A program made the position numbers and the translations under genes. The notes under the pieces are model-generated. The model saw only the letters and a program-made list of their open reading frames with translations. It was not told the origin of the DNA and ran no database searches. Shown one piece after another: positions 37,283 through 50,389 of a stretch of DNA of 64,000 nucleotides. The number at the start of each line of letters is the position of its first letter. Position 1 is the first letter of the stretch. Origin of the DNA: Poecilobothrus nobilitatus (lineage: Eukaryota > Arthropoda > Insecta > Diptera > Dolichopodidae); the NCBI GenBank assembly GCA_947095535.1, contig OX352773.1, forward strand, positions 27,301,398 through 27,365,397, given 5' to 3'.

Positions 37283-39119
37283 AATTTAGAGTATTTTTTA
37301 GTTTAAAAAATATATATTTTTTCAAAATGAAATAGAATATTTATCCAGAGTTATTATAATTTTTTTAATAAACCAACTTACTGAAATATTAAGCAAAGAA
37401 GCAAATTCAATAAAATTAGATAAGTGTTGAGTAATAGTCTTTGCTATCTAATATTTTTAAATAAACTAAAAGTTCTGTAGATAAAGGATTATAAAACTTT
37501 TTTTTATTAAATTTATTATGGGATCATTAGACCAACTCAACCAAGTTACTACAAAAACTTTTAGAATATGCTTTGCTTTAAAATTGTGAATTAATTTTAT
37601 TATTTCCTTTTTTTTTGGAGTCATTTGCATACATATACTTTATTCAATATTTCTTAATCCTCAAATATATATATTTTGAGGCAGTGTTAAATTGTTTCTT
37701 TTATATTTTACGTTTTAAACGCATAAATATTTAGAATAAAATATACATTGAAAATTTACTTTTTAATTGAAAATTTGATGGATTAATTCTAAGGAGACTA
37801 TATATAATAAAAAAGAAATAAATCTCCAATTTAATAAACACATATATATATATATATGTAAATAAAACTAAACCAATAAATATATTTTTTACTTTCAAAC
37901 TTTTTAGCTTAAATGTTCATTTCATTTAGTTTTATTTTTATGAATTTATAAAAAAACAAGAAGTAAATCTATTTTCTAGAGTATGTATAGTCAAATCTCT
38001 GATGCTCTGATGTCAAATACTACATCAATAATGTAAATACAAGCGATGTTTATTAATACTAAGTTTATGGTATAAGGTAATAAATACTATGGTATTGGTT
38101 TTGTGACCCTGACATATATGTAGTATAAATGTAGTAATACAGTATCAATACTTCATATCTGTCAAGATAAAAATTATAAAATAGTATTTCAAGAAAATGT
38201 TTAAAATTTACATCACAACTAAAAAAAAAAAGTAAACTTTTAAAAAATCCTTTATAAACAAAAAAAAAAAAAGCATTTTCTCATCAAAGTCAAATTCACA
38301 AATTTTTCTACTTAAATATTCAAAACTTTTTTTGAAAGTTTCTTTTCGTTTTCTTTCATTGGGAAAACACAACACTTAATCAATACATGTATATATACAT
38401 ACATATATATACGTTGCCTTAATTTTACATAAAAACAAACCCTAACATATGTTTATCTTTTGTATTTGATTTTAAAAGAAATATTTTTGTATTTTATGTT
38501 TTTAATGCTTTATTGCCTTACAGATGACTATTTTTTTGTTTAAAAAGTTTTACTTACGATAGAATGATGGATGATAAAATAAAATCAATCAAATATAAAT
38601 AATTTATTTTATATTTATAAATAAAATTATTTATCAAAGGTTTACATATCGAAAAAATTTCTTATAAAACAGTTTCAACAAAAGAAATTTTTTTTTTTAC
38701 TTATGATAATAGAAAGTCAATATATCTTATTTTCACTTCAAATTTCACTTTTTTAAGTATTTGTAATTCATAATTATACATTTAAATTTTTAAAGTGTAT
38801 TTTGTTTAAGTCATCAATTTTTGTATTAAAGTTATTAAAGTACCATATTATGTCATATTGTAAAAATTAAAGTTTTGTTACGAATTTAAGTATTGTTTTG
38901 TATTTAATGTCATTGTTAAAAAAAAAAAATAATTATATTCATATAATATGTACATACCTTGTTTGGTATTTATGATAAAATAAAATAAAATAAAATAAGA
39001 ATCGAAATTCAGTCGTTATAATAATTGTAAAATGTTTATATAAATATAACATATTTTTTTTTCGAAATATTTATTTTTAATTTACGAAAATAAAACCATA
39101 ATAAATATTATATGGGAGA
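37283..39119. other. Gene-poor AT tract
   Basis: Only low-complexity AT sequence is seen, with a patch near 37990-38160 rich in GTAGTAATAC / TAGTATAAATG words that recalls 36920-36970. No gene or structured RNA is recognised. Confidence 0.6.
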
Positions 39120-39725
39120 AAGGAAGCTAAGACAACTGCTCAAAGCAGATTCAGATGAACATGGTTGAGTTCAGTTTTGCAGATCTTAAAACATAATTCT
39201 TATTCAGTCAGCGCCAGCCACTCTGTAACAGAAAATCAAAAAACTGAAAGAAGCAGCCCTACCTTTAAAAACAGTTTACTGCATTTTTTTTATATTAATT
39301 AATATACTGTTAGACAGTTTTATATAAAAAATATAAAAAATTAAAAGATATTTTTAGGTTATCTAATTGTTTGATTATTGACAGCATAAATTTCCATTCT
39401 GCAAATATGACAACAGATCTTTTTTTTTTTTTTAATGCATTTCTCTGCCATATAAATGTGAACAGAAAATTACACGGCCTTTCCTGTTCAGGCGTGGCTG
39501 TAAATGTCGTAAGGGGGAATAACTCGAACCCACACTCCCTCGATGTTTACAGCATATTTTATACGCTCTTACCCACTAAGCCATCGAGGCCCCAGCAGAT
39601 TTTTTAAAGTTCTTAAAAGAAAAACGGCAAACTTTTTGCAGTTTTGCCTCAAAAACGCTCTGCATTTGTAGAACTTCGTAAGATCTGTAAACATGAACTC
39701 AACCCATGCCTAGTAGACATTTTAT
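39120..39725. mobile_element. Possible inverted-repeat element with a nested SINE
   Basis: The stretch 39160-39187 (ending TTGCAGATCTT) is matched in reverse complement by 39680-39707 (starting AAGATCTGTAAAC and including GAACTCAACC). This inverted pair of about 28 bp with few mismatches suggests terminal repeats of a small DNA element of about 0.6 kb. The SINE copy at 39420-39593 lies between the arms, which would mean it inserted later. Ends and target duplication are not defined. Confidence 0.5.
39420..39593 (-). mobile_element. tRNA-derived SINE, copy 2
   Basis: On the minus strand it starts GGGGCCTCGATGGCTTAGTG (A-box TGGCTTAGTGGG), has a B-box GGGTTCGAGTT, the same body as copy 1 (CTTACGACATTTACAGCCA, AGGAAAGGC, TCACATTTATAT) and a terminal A-run (T-run 39420-39433). 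The A and B boxes are closer to tRNA consensus than in copy 1. Flanking words CAGAT(C) before the T-run and CAGAT(T) after the head may be a short target-site duplication. Confidence 0.82.
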
Positions 39726-42700
39726 GTTCCCAATTGAGAGTAACAAGGAGGTAAAAAGAGAAAGAAGGTAAAATGGGGTTAACAAGAGGGTACAAAAATG
39801 AATTTCAAATTTATTTCTGTTACAAATTACAAATACATATTTTACTTGTATTTTTTTTTTAAATTCTTAAAGTTTTGCGAACAAACAGAATTATGTACTT
39901 TTCTTCACTCCTTTCCTCTAACAAAAATTAACATATGTATGTTTAATTTTTCATTTGCTTATGTTGAAAATTTAATGGCAAAGATAACAAAATCCTTTCA
40001 TCTGTAATAAAAAGAAAACATAAAAAGAAATTTAAAAGAATCATAGCAATAATTTATTCACACATTTTTTTTGATTTTAATTAATGCTAATTTCCATATA
40101 ATAATTTACAAAAAAAAAAAAAAAAAAAATATGATTTTTAATAAGAAAAATCTAAATTTTTAGTTACTCCCGATCAATTAAAAATTAACATTAAAGTAAG
40201 ATACAAATATTTTAAGATTTAGAGTATTTTAAATATATATATTTAAATAAAATATCATGTCCTTTCATTCAACATTTTTTTTCGTATAAGACAATTTTAA
40301 GGAAACTGAAACAAATGTAAATATTTTCAAAATAAAATTTAAAAGAGCAAAAGTTGGTTTTTTTGAAAATCTAATTGAAATAATACCTTTTGTATTATTT
40401 GTTTTATCATCTCAATTAAAACATAATTTTATAAAAGGTCTTTAACATTTTTAATTTTTTTTTTTAAATATTAATTGTCTATTAAATGTCAATATATTCA
40501 AATTTAAAGGTTTATGTTTGTGGCACTACAAAAATTAAAAAATTTTCACATTTGAAAAATGTTTGTAATATTAAAATGAAATTAATCGACACGCAATTAA
40601 AAATAACAGCATAAAATAAAATGTTTTCTTAATTTTTGTGAAAATTTTACATAATAAAATGTGAAAGAATTTAGATTTTCATTTTGTGTATATTTAAATA
40701 TGAAAATAAATTTATATAGCATTTGATTTTTTATCCATTTAAATAAAAAAAAAAAAAAAACCCGGGTAAATTTTGAAAATACTATTATTGTGCATTGTGT
40801 ATATTATATAAAAAATTGTAAAATTAAAATAGGCTGCGGATGTTAAGATCGGCCAGGATATGGAAAATAATTGTACTTGTTGAAAATATTTGATACTATC
40901 ACATAAATTACCAACAGCAGTTTAAAGCAATCTTTTGGAACAATCGAAAACTCTCAGAAATAACTGAAAAATATTAATATCGTCATTGGACTGGTTCTGT
41001 ATTTTCTTTTATTATTTTGATTATTTTTTCGGAAGCAAAAATGCAATAACTTAACTTTTCATACATTCTTTAATAAAACGCTTTAAACGAATCTAATCTA
41101 TTTAAATGAATCTATTCAAGAATTTTTTTTATAAAAATTTGTTCGAAGCTTTTTCATTTTCATATTGTGGAGATATTTCTTGCTGAATAATTTAACAAAA
41201 ACCTAAGTATGTACGTATTTGTTGAACATTTGAAATATTGAAATTTTTTACTTACTATTGTCTTTTAAATCTTTTTTGAAATTCTATTTAAAATTCAAGG
41301 ACTAAAAATAATTTTCTTTATGTTAAAAATATTCATGTTCAAAATGAATGTTCACAAGAAATTTGGATATTTCTTGTTATATAAAACTGAATCCTTTTTC
41401 TATTTTTTCTAATTTAAGGAATCATTTTTTTTTTGCAAGGTAGAAAATTGTGAAATGCATTATATTACAGATTTTAAAATAGTCAGGACAAGTTTCAGTG
41501 TAATTTTGTAGTTTTATTTGTCGAGATTTTTACGAGGGTAGAAAGAGATCACCACTATAAAACAAATTTTTCACAATTTTTCATTATTACCCCTTTCAAT
41601 GTTTTCTAATTCGTTGCCTAGAACACAGTATATCCATTAATATCAAATGAGCAGAAATCATTCATCGTATTTTTAATGAAAAGCCGACTTTTTAAAAAAA
41701 CAAAATTTTTATTGAACAAATTTATGATTTTTAAGAAGCAAAGAAATTATGATTCTATGATGCGTAGTTATAAATGGTGTATATAATATATATATACAGT
41801 TTTTTTTATTTTACTTTATTTTAAATTTTCTTCTTATATATAAATTTAACTGTAAGTAATAAAATAAAAGCAATTGAAATTATAAATATGTAAATTGAAA
41901 TGAAGTGTTAACTCATTTAAAACCGTCAATTTAATGTCAATTTCAACAAAGAATTTTTATCAAAGGATCCATAATTTAAATGGATCAGTTAACAAATTAA
42001 GATAATCGTTGTATATTTGATAAAAAGATTCTCTTTGTATAATCATTGTAATTAAATTAAAGGTTTAAATGTGTCTACCTATTCAAAATTGTATTTGTTT
42101 TGTAATTCACCTTAGATATATATATACATATATATAGTATACATATTTAAGTTTCATTGAGTTGTTGATTATGGCGTTTTGAAAATGTGCCATTAACAAT
42201 TCTAAAGTTGGTTATGTATTTTAATTTAAATAAGTGAAAAATATTCTTGATTACAAGTTAAAAAAAAAATGTTAATCCATATTGTCTTATAGTAATATTC
42301 TTTTATCTGAAATTATCAAACGGTTAAATTCATAAAAGAAAATAATATAAAGATTCTTATAAGATATTTGGTATAATTTTTGTGTTTTTTTTTTATAAAA
42401 ACCATTAAAAGTTGCAAATTGTCTGTAGAAGATTGAATATAAAATATTGAAGATTATAATCCAATTTTTAGTATAATAAAAACAAAAAAAATCGATTCAA
42501 AGAGAAAATTTTGATAATCCTTTTTTTTTATAAGTTAAAGATTTCAGTGTGAATCATTGTTAAAAGTAAATTGGTAAAATATTATGAAGGTTTTTTTTAA
42601 AGATTTTGGTAATTGATTTTGTGTTTTATTGTGCAAGAGATTATTTTAAATATTATAAAGAGATGCAACAATATTGTTAAATAATTGTATTTCTTAATAT

Positions 42701-43128
42701 AATAAAAATCGAAAATTTTATTTATTTTTTGAATCAAAGTCTTTTTTTTAAAAATGTATTTAATAAAAGAATTTTTAACAAGATAATTGTGAGAAATAAA
42801 AAAAAAAAAAATTTTTGGTAGCCAAATTTATACCATATACAATTTATTTATCAAAATTTTTCTTTATAGTTAAGTACATATATTTTATTCAATTAATATG
42901 AAGTTAAATAATTGATTAAGTATAAATTTTGGAAAGTTTTATTTTAAATTTGGAAATTCTGTTTAAAATTTTAAAAATAGAAAATCATGAGAGTTCAATA
43001 TCAACGAATCAGAGATTCCTGATCGGCAAAAACCAAATTGAATTAAATCGAACTTAGATATTATTTGATGTTTATACTTTTTAGCATAAAAATAGGGAAG
43101 CGTGTAACATCCCTGTTTTACATTATGT
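39726..43128. other. Gene-poor AT tract
   Basis: No gene recognised. Slightly less AT-biased patches lie near 40830-41000 and 41520-41680, without a frame or repeat that I can name. Long A-runs occur at 40108-40129 and 40746-40760. Confidence 0.55.
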
Positions 43129-43727
43129 TATCACATTTGACTGTATTTTTTGCAAATTGCCTTTATTATCATTTGACTGTATTTTATTTCTTTTATGCAA
43201 AACATAGGGAGGATTTTAGAATTGGTTACGAGTTACTATTACAAGACTGTACTTCATTTGATTCTATGTCATTTGACTGTATTTTCACTTGCCTGTTTTT
43301 TTTATTTACCTGTCATTTGACTGTATTTGATATTCGACTATATTACATTTGACTCTATTTCAACAATAAAACAGTTAAAAGAATGGAGGTACTGTCTCAA
43401 ATCCCTACTAAACAAATGATTAAAATCCTGATTTTGTAACCAACTATAAAAAAACTCCTCCCTAATTACATGATTTGCAAACATATTTCAAATACAAATT
43501 GGAGCTGTCGCCTCCAATCCTCTGTTACCCAAATTATTAAAACCGTAATTTTGTAACCAACTTTAAAATTCTTCCTAATTATATGTTTTAAATGTTTTGT
43601 TGTGTAAATACAGTCAAATGATACTACAGGCAAATGAAATACACACAAAAGACACGCTCCCGTTGGTTATAAATAAAATTCAGTCAAATGACAATACTAT
43701 GGCAAATCAAAATAAAATCAAGTGATA
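43129..43727. mobile_element. Foldback-type element A (CATTTGACTGTATTTT arms)
   Basis: Both ends are made of repeats of CATTTGACTGTATTTT in opposite orientation: left arm 43131-43350 with at least four copies, right arm about 43606-43725 with CAGTCAAATGA copies. The outer 75 or so bases of each end align well as inverted repeats (TATCAC...TTGCC...CATTTGACTG). The centre holds two direct copies of a module with GATTTTGTAACCAACTATAAA / AATTTTGTAACCAACTTTAAA followed by CCTAATTA. TA at each edge could be a target duplication. No transposase frame. The internal module recurs in the element at 54.8-55.5 kb. Confidence 0.75.
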
Positions 43728-44911
43728 TATTTACAGAGTAATCCCAAAAATTGTTAGCAAAACTTAAAATCATAAAATAAGATAAAATACAGTTGTAAAT
43801 ATTTTACAGATTTTAATTGGTTGTAAATTAAATTAGAAACGTTTTAAAATGAATTCTTTTATTCCTTAATTTCATTTCATTTTGAATTTACAAAAAAAAA
43901 AAACAAAACCTTGTTTTAAATAATTTTATTTTTAAATCTGCTTAAATTATATTTTTTCACTTTTTTTAATTTTTTAATAAAAATAAAACTATATAATTAA
44001 AGTAAAATAAAAATAAAAAAATAAAAAATTTATATTTAATCACAATTTATTTAAATTTTATTAGTTTTTGATATTTTAATAATGATTACATTAATATTTT
44101 AATTGTAAAATTTAAAATTGCATTTAAATTATAATAAAATATTCAATATCCTATAATTATTATAAATTATAATAATAAACATTTTTGAGAAAAGTAAATA
44201 ATATATAATTTTATTATTTATTTAATTTGAGGAATTATTCAATTTTAGATATTTAATTTAATTAAATACACAAGAGAGATTATGAATACTAATGAATTTA
44301 TTAATGGTGTTAAAAATGTTACTGAAAGATAAAGAAAAAAAAAATGTGTGTATTTAAAAAAAAAAGTTCTAATATAAATACATATATTTATTCTGCGTAT
44401 ACGAGTACTCGTATGTAATAAAATAAATTTATTATATAAAACGTTTCATTTTTTTTTTTAATTATTATTCCTTGTATGGGATTAAAAATGAATGAATTTT
44501 TAAATCAATAAGCAATTGTAATTTTATTAAAACGGAATTTTTTTATTTCAGAAATTTTCTCTTCCATTTTTTAACGTAAAGAAAAATTAAGAATAAATTT
44601 AAAAAAAATTACTGAAAAATATTGAAAAATTTAATAAGATAATAGGTTTATATTTCGGATGTGTTAATTTTTATGATGAATTATAAATTATGAAAACAAT
44701 GATTATTATAACGAAATTATTTTCTTTTACTCTAAAGACGAATATTTTAAAATTTAAATTCCCCTAACGTAAAAAAATTTTAATAATTATTTTTTTTCTT
44801 CTAAAATTATGGATGTAAAAAGGAAAATATAAGATTTCAAAGTTATTGTGTCTGATTAAAAATATTAATAAATATGTTTGTATAGCTTCAGTTTCTTTAA
44901 ACATTATTTTT
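43728..44911. other. AT-rich tract
   Basis: Extremely AT-rich filler with a palindromic CGTATACGAGTACTCGTATG word near 44396. No gene seen. Confidence 0.6.
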
Positions 44912-45715
44912 GGTAAGGCACCAATTATAGCTATCATTGAAATGCTTCCGGAAAATGTTTATTTTCAATTTTTTTTGCAGCAAAAACATATAAAATTTAA
45001 CAAAAGTGTTGATTTAATGTTTAAATAATTTCTAAAGAATAAATTCAGCTACGAATTTTTAAATTTTAAGTTAAATATTAAAAACAAAAATCAATTTTAT
45101 GATTTTCAGGATTGGTAATTATTTTCCTGAACAACTGATCAGTAATTTTGCTAATAAAACAAAATGACATATGTTTCGTTTCTTCCCATTTCAGTTTGTC
45201 ATTGAAAAAAATTCTGATGCAATTCTTGATATATTTCATTATGATTTTGTATTTTAATGAGTTTAGAACTTAAAATTTGTTTTTTTATTATTTTGTTTAA
45301 GTTTAGTTTTAAAATTTTTTGTTTTAAAATGGAAATTTCAAAAAAAGTCAAAAAAAAAAAAATTTAATTCTAGAAAATTTATATTTTTTTATTCTTCTCA
45401 ATTCAGCCAATGTCATTATTAAATAAAAAAATGTTTTTTTATTCTTTGTATATTAGTACCATTTTCTACCAATAATAATTAAATAAATTAAAATAATAAA
45501 ACTTTATTTTGCAAACATCGAAATAAGGCTAACAACAATTTAAATTACATTTATTTTTATATTGCCTTCATTATTGTCATTTGCCATTTGACAGATAATT
45601 TAACTGACAGTTTTCTCTGATTGCTATAATTGCCTAGACGCAAAAAAGTATAAGTTTTCAATGAAACGTGTTTTCCGGAAGCATTTCAATGATAGCTATA
45701 ACTGGCGCCTAAACC
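44912..45715. mobile_element. MITE with long terminal inverted repeats (GGCACC...GGCGCC)
   Basis: The left end GGTAAGGCACCAATTATAGC and the following TATCATTGAAATGC, TTCCGGAAAA (to 44954) are repeated in reverse complement at 45671-45715, where TTTTCCGGAAGCATTTCAAT and GATAGCTATAA lead to GGCGCCTAAACC. The core of about 31 bp is nearly perfect and weaker pairing continues inward (TTTTTTGCG / TTTTTTGCAG). The element is about 0.8 kb, AT-rich inside, with no transposase. Target duplication not resolved. A 60-codon frame at 44846-45028 overlaps the left arm and is not a gene. Confidence 0.75.
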
Positions 45716-45803
45716 GTTTATATTAATCGGCTATGGCTATTGTGTATATACATATTATTTCATTAATTTATTTTTTAAACAATTTGTAGATTTTTAATTA
45801 TGA

Positions 45804-46043
45804 TCTATCTTCGGCTCAGAAATTTATCGTTCATGTGCTAAATCATATCTAGACCGAATACAAATTAAACAAAATAAAATTTTAAAATTATTGTTAGACA
45901 AACCATTCTTTTTTTCTACTGCAAGACTTTATGCTGTTGGAAATGTCATAATAATTGAAAACATGATTATAAATAGAAAGAAATCATTTATTATTAGGAG
46001 CAATGATTCTCAAAATCCTTTAATACAAAATTTTTTTAATTAA
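45804..46043 (+). pseudogene. C-terminal fragment of a LINE reverse transcriptase ORF
   Basis: A 79-codon frame, with no start codon, opens after a TGA at 45801 and closes at TAA 46041. It reads FGSEIYRSCAKSYLDRIQIK, then QNKILKLLLDKPFF, then LYAVGNVIIIENMI. The pattern (Tyr-Gly-x-Glu-Ile-Trp-like start, AxKSxLDRIQxxQNKxLRxI, then an LY...NVxxIxxxI block) is typical of the region just after the reverse transcriptase domain in Jockey/CR1/RTE-type non-LTR elements. It is 5'-truncated next to a MITE edge. Frame is intact, so decay is modest. Clade not assigned. Confidence 0.6.
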
Positions 46044-48080
46044 TCATTTTCATATATTCAAAATTTTTTCTCCCCTATTTCTTTCTGATAGAGATAAAGC
46101 CAATCCCATAGTTTCTAAGTCATAGTATATAAGTTTTTACTTTTAGTTATAAGTTAATAAAGATCAAAAGAAGGTTTTCAGTTCCGTTCCTTTTATTAAA
46201 TTTGAATTAAAAATATCATGTATCAAATAAACAATAACAAATTTTATAGTTTAGGGTAACTGTAAAACTGACCACTATATTATAATTAAGTCATAATAAT
46301 TTAAAACGTTTGTAGGTTTAGAACAAGAAATAAATAAATAAAAAAATATCTTCGGGATTGGGAACATGACAATTATTGAGAATAATAAAACCCTTTTATA
46401 TGGTATAAGTGAACTTTAAGGTATGCAATGTTTAAAAATTTTTTTCTATCTATCGGTTTTCTGTCACAATTCAGAAAAAAATGTAAAAAAAATCTTTAAA
46501 TGCACTTTTCAAAAAAAAAAAAAGACAAGCTTAACTCATTTTATCTCAAAGGAAATTGATGATTGTAAATATGTCACGTGTGTTCCTTGATTTTCAATAG
46601 ATTTAAGATTGTGTTGACCATGAAATACTAAACTTAGAAAACTTATAAAGTTGAATTTTAACACAAATCAAGAAGCTTTTTTTATCTTAAGCCAGTAATA
46701 TCTAATGGACTTATATTTTTTATATACTGATTTGTTAAATATCTAAATTTTTTTATATTTGTAATTTGAATAGAAGTTACATTATATATTTTTAACTCTT
46801 AACTCTTAACATTTTTATTTTTATTTTAAATTAATTTTTTAAACTTAATTAAAATAAATTGTAAAAAATTCCTGAAAGAATTTAAAACAAAAACAGCTAA
46901 AATCTATAACTCCCAGACACCAACTAAGGCTTATAAGAAAAATAAATAAATTAAATATTTTGTAAGGTTTCAGTTTAGCCTAGGCTTAAAAATTAATACT
47001 AAAAAATTTGTATATAAATATTCTATTGAATTTAGAAATAAAAATTAAAAATGTAAAAAGAAGATTAAGTTCAAAGAAAAATATATTTTCAAAACCAAAG
47101 AAATTTTGAACATAGAAAGATTCAATTAAAGAGAATTAAATAAGAGGAAGATTAAATATGTATAAAAACCTTCATTTAAACTTTAAAAAACTGATTGAAT
47201 GTAAAAACAAAGATTGCACATTTTTAGAGTTGAGTTTGGCAAATGGGTCCCCTGATTTACAACTCTCATTTTTAGTATATAAAATTTTTATTTTTATCCA
47301 GTGTTTGTACGCTGCCTAATAATAATGATTTTTTATTGAAACGATATGTATATATTTTTTATGACAGTAAATCAAGAAATAATAAAATATTATGTTATAA
47401 AGTTAACAAATCGAAATGTAACGAGTTATATTCATATAAAATAATTCATATAAAATGTTTCCAATATTATTGTTCTTTAGTTAATTTTTTTTTTGTTATT
47501 CTTTGATACTAAAAACAGAATAAAATTTATTATTGATCACCAAAATATAAAAAAAAATATAAAAAAAAATGTTTCTTTATTAAAAAGTATATTTTTCGTG
47601 TTTAGTTGGCGTCATAAAAATCGGAATAATCGGAAACAAAGCCCATTTATTTATTTATTTTTTTTTCGTATAAACTAATCAACTCAGACTTTATGCTTTT
47701 CATCTCATAACATAAATAACTAATATTTATAACAACGAAAAATATTCAAAAAAATAAACGAAATTTTTCTTTTTATATTAATAAAGGTGTAGACCTTGAA
47801 TAATATCAATATATGTATATATACAACTATTGTTATACATTTATACACATTTTATTAGAAACGTTAATGTACGGTCAATGAAAATCGATACCACAATTAA
47901 AGATTTAAAAATGTTTTTAATGAAAATTAATATCAGCTGTATTTTGTAAAAGGATAAAAAGACATAATAAAAAAATGTAAAAAGAAAATATGATAACTAA
48001 ATTTTTGAATGTTACTAATTAGCAAGGGGAGGATAAAAAAAAATTATAATTATTCAAACAAAAAATGAAAAAACCGTTAC
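46044..48080. other. AT tract beyond the LINE fragment
   Basis: The first part may be the LINE 3' tail. Short coding-like stretches without signals are visible on the minus strand near 46540-46650 (FHGQHNLKSIENQGT) and 47190-47277, and on the plus strand near 46840-46940 (KIYNSQTPTKAYKK). They may be more retroelement debris; I cannot assign them. Confidence 0.4.
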
Positions 48081-48089
48081 AGTTAATGT

Positions 48090-48950
48090 TTTTATATTTT
48101 TATACTCGTACGATAGGATCTGGTATAATAAAATTACTCCTCCGTTTGTAACACCTCGAAATAAGCGAGCTAGATATACCTTCAAAGGTATGGATCGGAT
48201 CAGAAAAAAATTCTAAGTCGATTGAGCCATGTCCGTCCGTCCGTCCGTCAGCACGCTAACTCAAAAACTAAGAAAGCTAGAATCTTGAAATTTACACAAA
48301 ATATTCTAGGAGCAATTTGTAGGTTCCCTATTTTTTTGGTTGAGTTCCGACCAAAACTTCGGGTAGCTCTCGAACACCTAACTTTTGGATCCCCACATTT
48401 TTTTTGAAATAGAGCTATGAAATTTTAATTGCTGATAGATCTTATAAAAATATTAATTTTATTTTTAATAACTTTTTTTTGTAGCCCCTACCGTTACGGA
48501 GCTACAGCTCCCCAAAGGTTCAAAAAAGCTCTATATTTAAATTGTTATAGCACAAGTTGTATAAGGTATACCTTCATTTTGAAAACGGCAAACGATTACT
48601 GCTTTTATTAGCTTTAAAAATATATATACAATAAATATATAGTTGTGGCATACGGTGTCTTAATTTACCGTTATGCGAAACTAAAATTTTGCAAAATCCT
48701 TTAACCCTTCTATCTTCTAAACGGTTTAAGTTGGAAACTTGAAATTTTGACAGAAGAACACATTTTTTTTTTGTATCACCCCCCGTTTAGGAGCTGTAAG
48801 GGCTCAAAAACTGAAAATTTTCTATTTTTAAACACCTGTAACGTGAACGTCTGTTAAAATTTTTTTGAAGTAATACACAAAAATTAAAGCTTCAACATTA
48901 TACTCTTATTTCTGTTAACAACTTTTTTTAATAATATAGGGTTACTTTAT
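48090..48950 (+). repeat. Dipteran dispersed repeat (CGTTTGTAACACCTCGAAATA ... GTCCGTCCGTCCGTC), copy 1
   Basis: The block begins CTCCGTTTGTAACACCTCG, continues with ATTCTAAGTCGATTGAGCC and the tetranucleotide run CCGTCCGTCCGTCCGTC, then AACTCAAAAACTAAGAAAGC and further GC-richer sequence (TAGCCCCTACCGTTACGGAG). I know this order of words from repeats scattered in fly introns. It has a frame of about 60 codons at 48222-48407, but repeats of this kind are not known to code. A second, more decayed copy lies at 50390-50650. Confidence 0.7.
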
Positions 48951-50389
48951 AATTGACGAAAGTGTTACTTGATTTTTTCAAATTTTCTAACAAATTTCTT
49001 TCTTTTTTGCATTTTGTTTTACTCGATAATTTGAAATTGTTGAGGATATAATGCGTAGTACAAAAAAATGTAAATAAATAACATAACGGTTGCTTGAAGA
49101 ATTTTTATTTATATGATATTGATATACATACATACTTATATAATATCATGTTTATTTACATATCGTATATGTCACTGATGAATGTCCGTATATAGATCTA
49201 TATTATATAGCGCCGTATTTACATACATACATATATGTATTTTATTGTACTTATAAGAAATTATTCTATGAATGGAAATATTTTTAAAGAAATATTTCAA
49301 TATATACTTATAACAATATAAATATACTATGTACTAATATTTAGAATTATATTTACTATTTAGCACTTAGTAAATTTAATATACATTTACCGCTTAGTAT
49401 TAAATGGTACTATAGAATATTTGAAAAAGTTTTGGATTGATAATCGTTATGTGGAAGGTTAAAATCTGCTTTTGAACAATGTGTAAACATATAGTTTGAA
49501 TATATGTACAACCCATAGTTCTACAAATTATAAAATTCACCCAAATTATTTTAAAATACTAAAATATTAAAAAAATAATATTGTAAGCAGAGTGACAGGC
49601 TGTGAACATACTACGGGTATCTAAGAGTTGATGGGTATCTAAGAGTTCGTACGGGTATCTAAGAGTTGACAAAGGCAACTGTATTCTTCCTCGTTTTTGT
49701 TGTAATAAGTTCACATGAGTTTTTTTTTGTGTAAAACTATCTCTAAATGTAACTAATCGGATTATTTTCAGGAATATGGCTATAGTAATAGATATGCTAT
49801 ACTTGCATGAGTAATTTGTAGGATAACGTAATTTTCTTTCAAATTAATTAACGTATCAAAGTGGTATATGAAATAAAGTTGGATAGGATATCTGAGACTG
49901 TTCCATTAATCCTATTAATACGCTTTTTGGTTTATTGAACATTGTCAATGACTTGATCTCTTTAAGTTTATTTGAGACAAGTTTAGTCATTCCATTTAAT
50001 GTAATATTTTTGATATATGTGTCTATATATTGATTTATCGAAGCCTGTCGTTGTTATATATTTATATATATACATATATATTTATTTTATAATAACTAAA
50101 TAATTTGATATTATAAATTTATGTTTAATTTTTTATATTTAAAAAAGATTTTGTCAAAAAGTTCAAAATTAATATTTGTAACAATAGTAAAATATATATT
50201 ATAGTATATATATATAAATATATATATATTATTATAAATAAAACTTTAATTATATATATTCAATCTTCATGTTTTTTTGTTAATTTACTGATTGAAATTT
50301 TTTTTTTTATTTTATGAACGAACGAAAGTAACATTTTATTTATTATATGAAGTACGTACGAATGTAGTTCCTTGAGAATAAAAAAAATA
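48951..50389. other. AT tract with three copies of GGGTATCTAAGAGTT
   Basis: No gene. The 15-base word GGGTATCTAAGAGTT occurs at 49615, 49633 and 49653, a short irregular tandem array. Otherwise TACA/TATA microsatellite sequence. Confidence 0.6.

Noticed and set aside
39371..39607. 78-codon plus-strand frame
   Set aside because: It is the antisense of SINE copy 2 and starts at a non-ATG codon.
43065..43352. 95-codon plus-strand frame with HLTVF repeats
   Set aside because: The repeats are the CATTTGACTGTATTTT units of foldback element A, not a protein.
46538..46650. Minus-strand frame FHGQHNLKSIENQGT as a LINE reverse-transcriptase block
   Set aside because: The resemblance to the FDxVxHNxLxxKLExxG region is partial and out of register; not supported enough.
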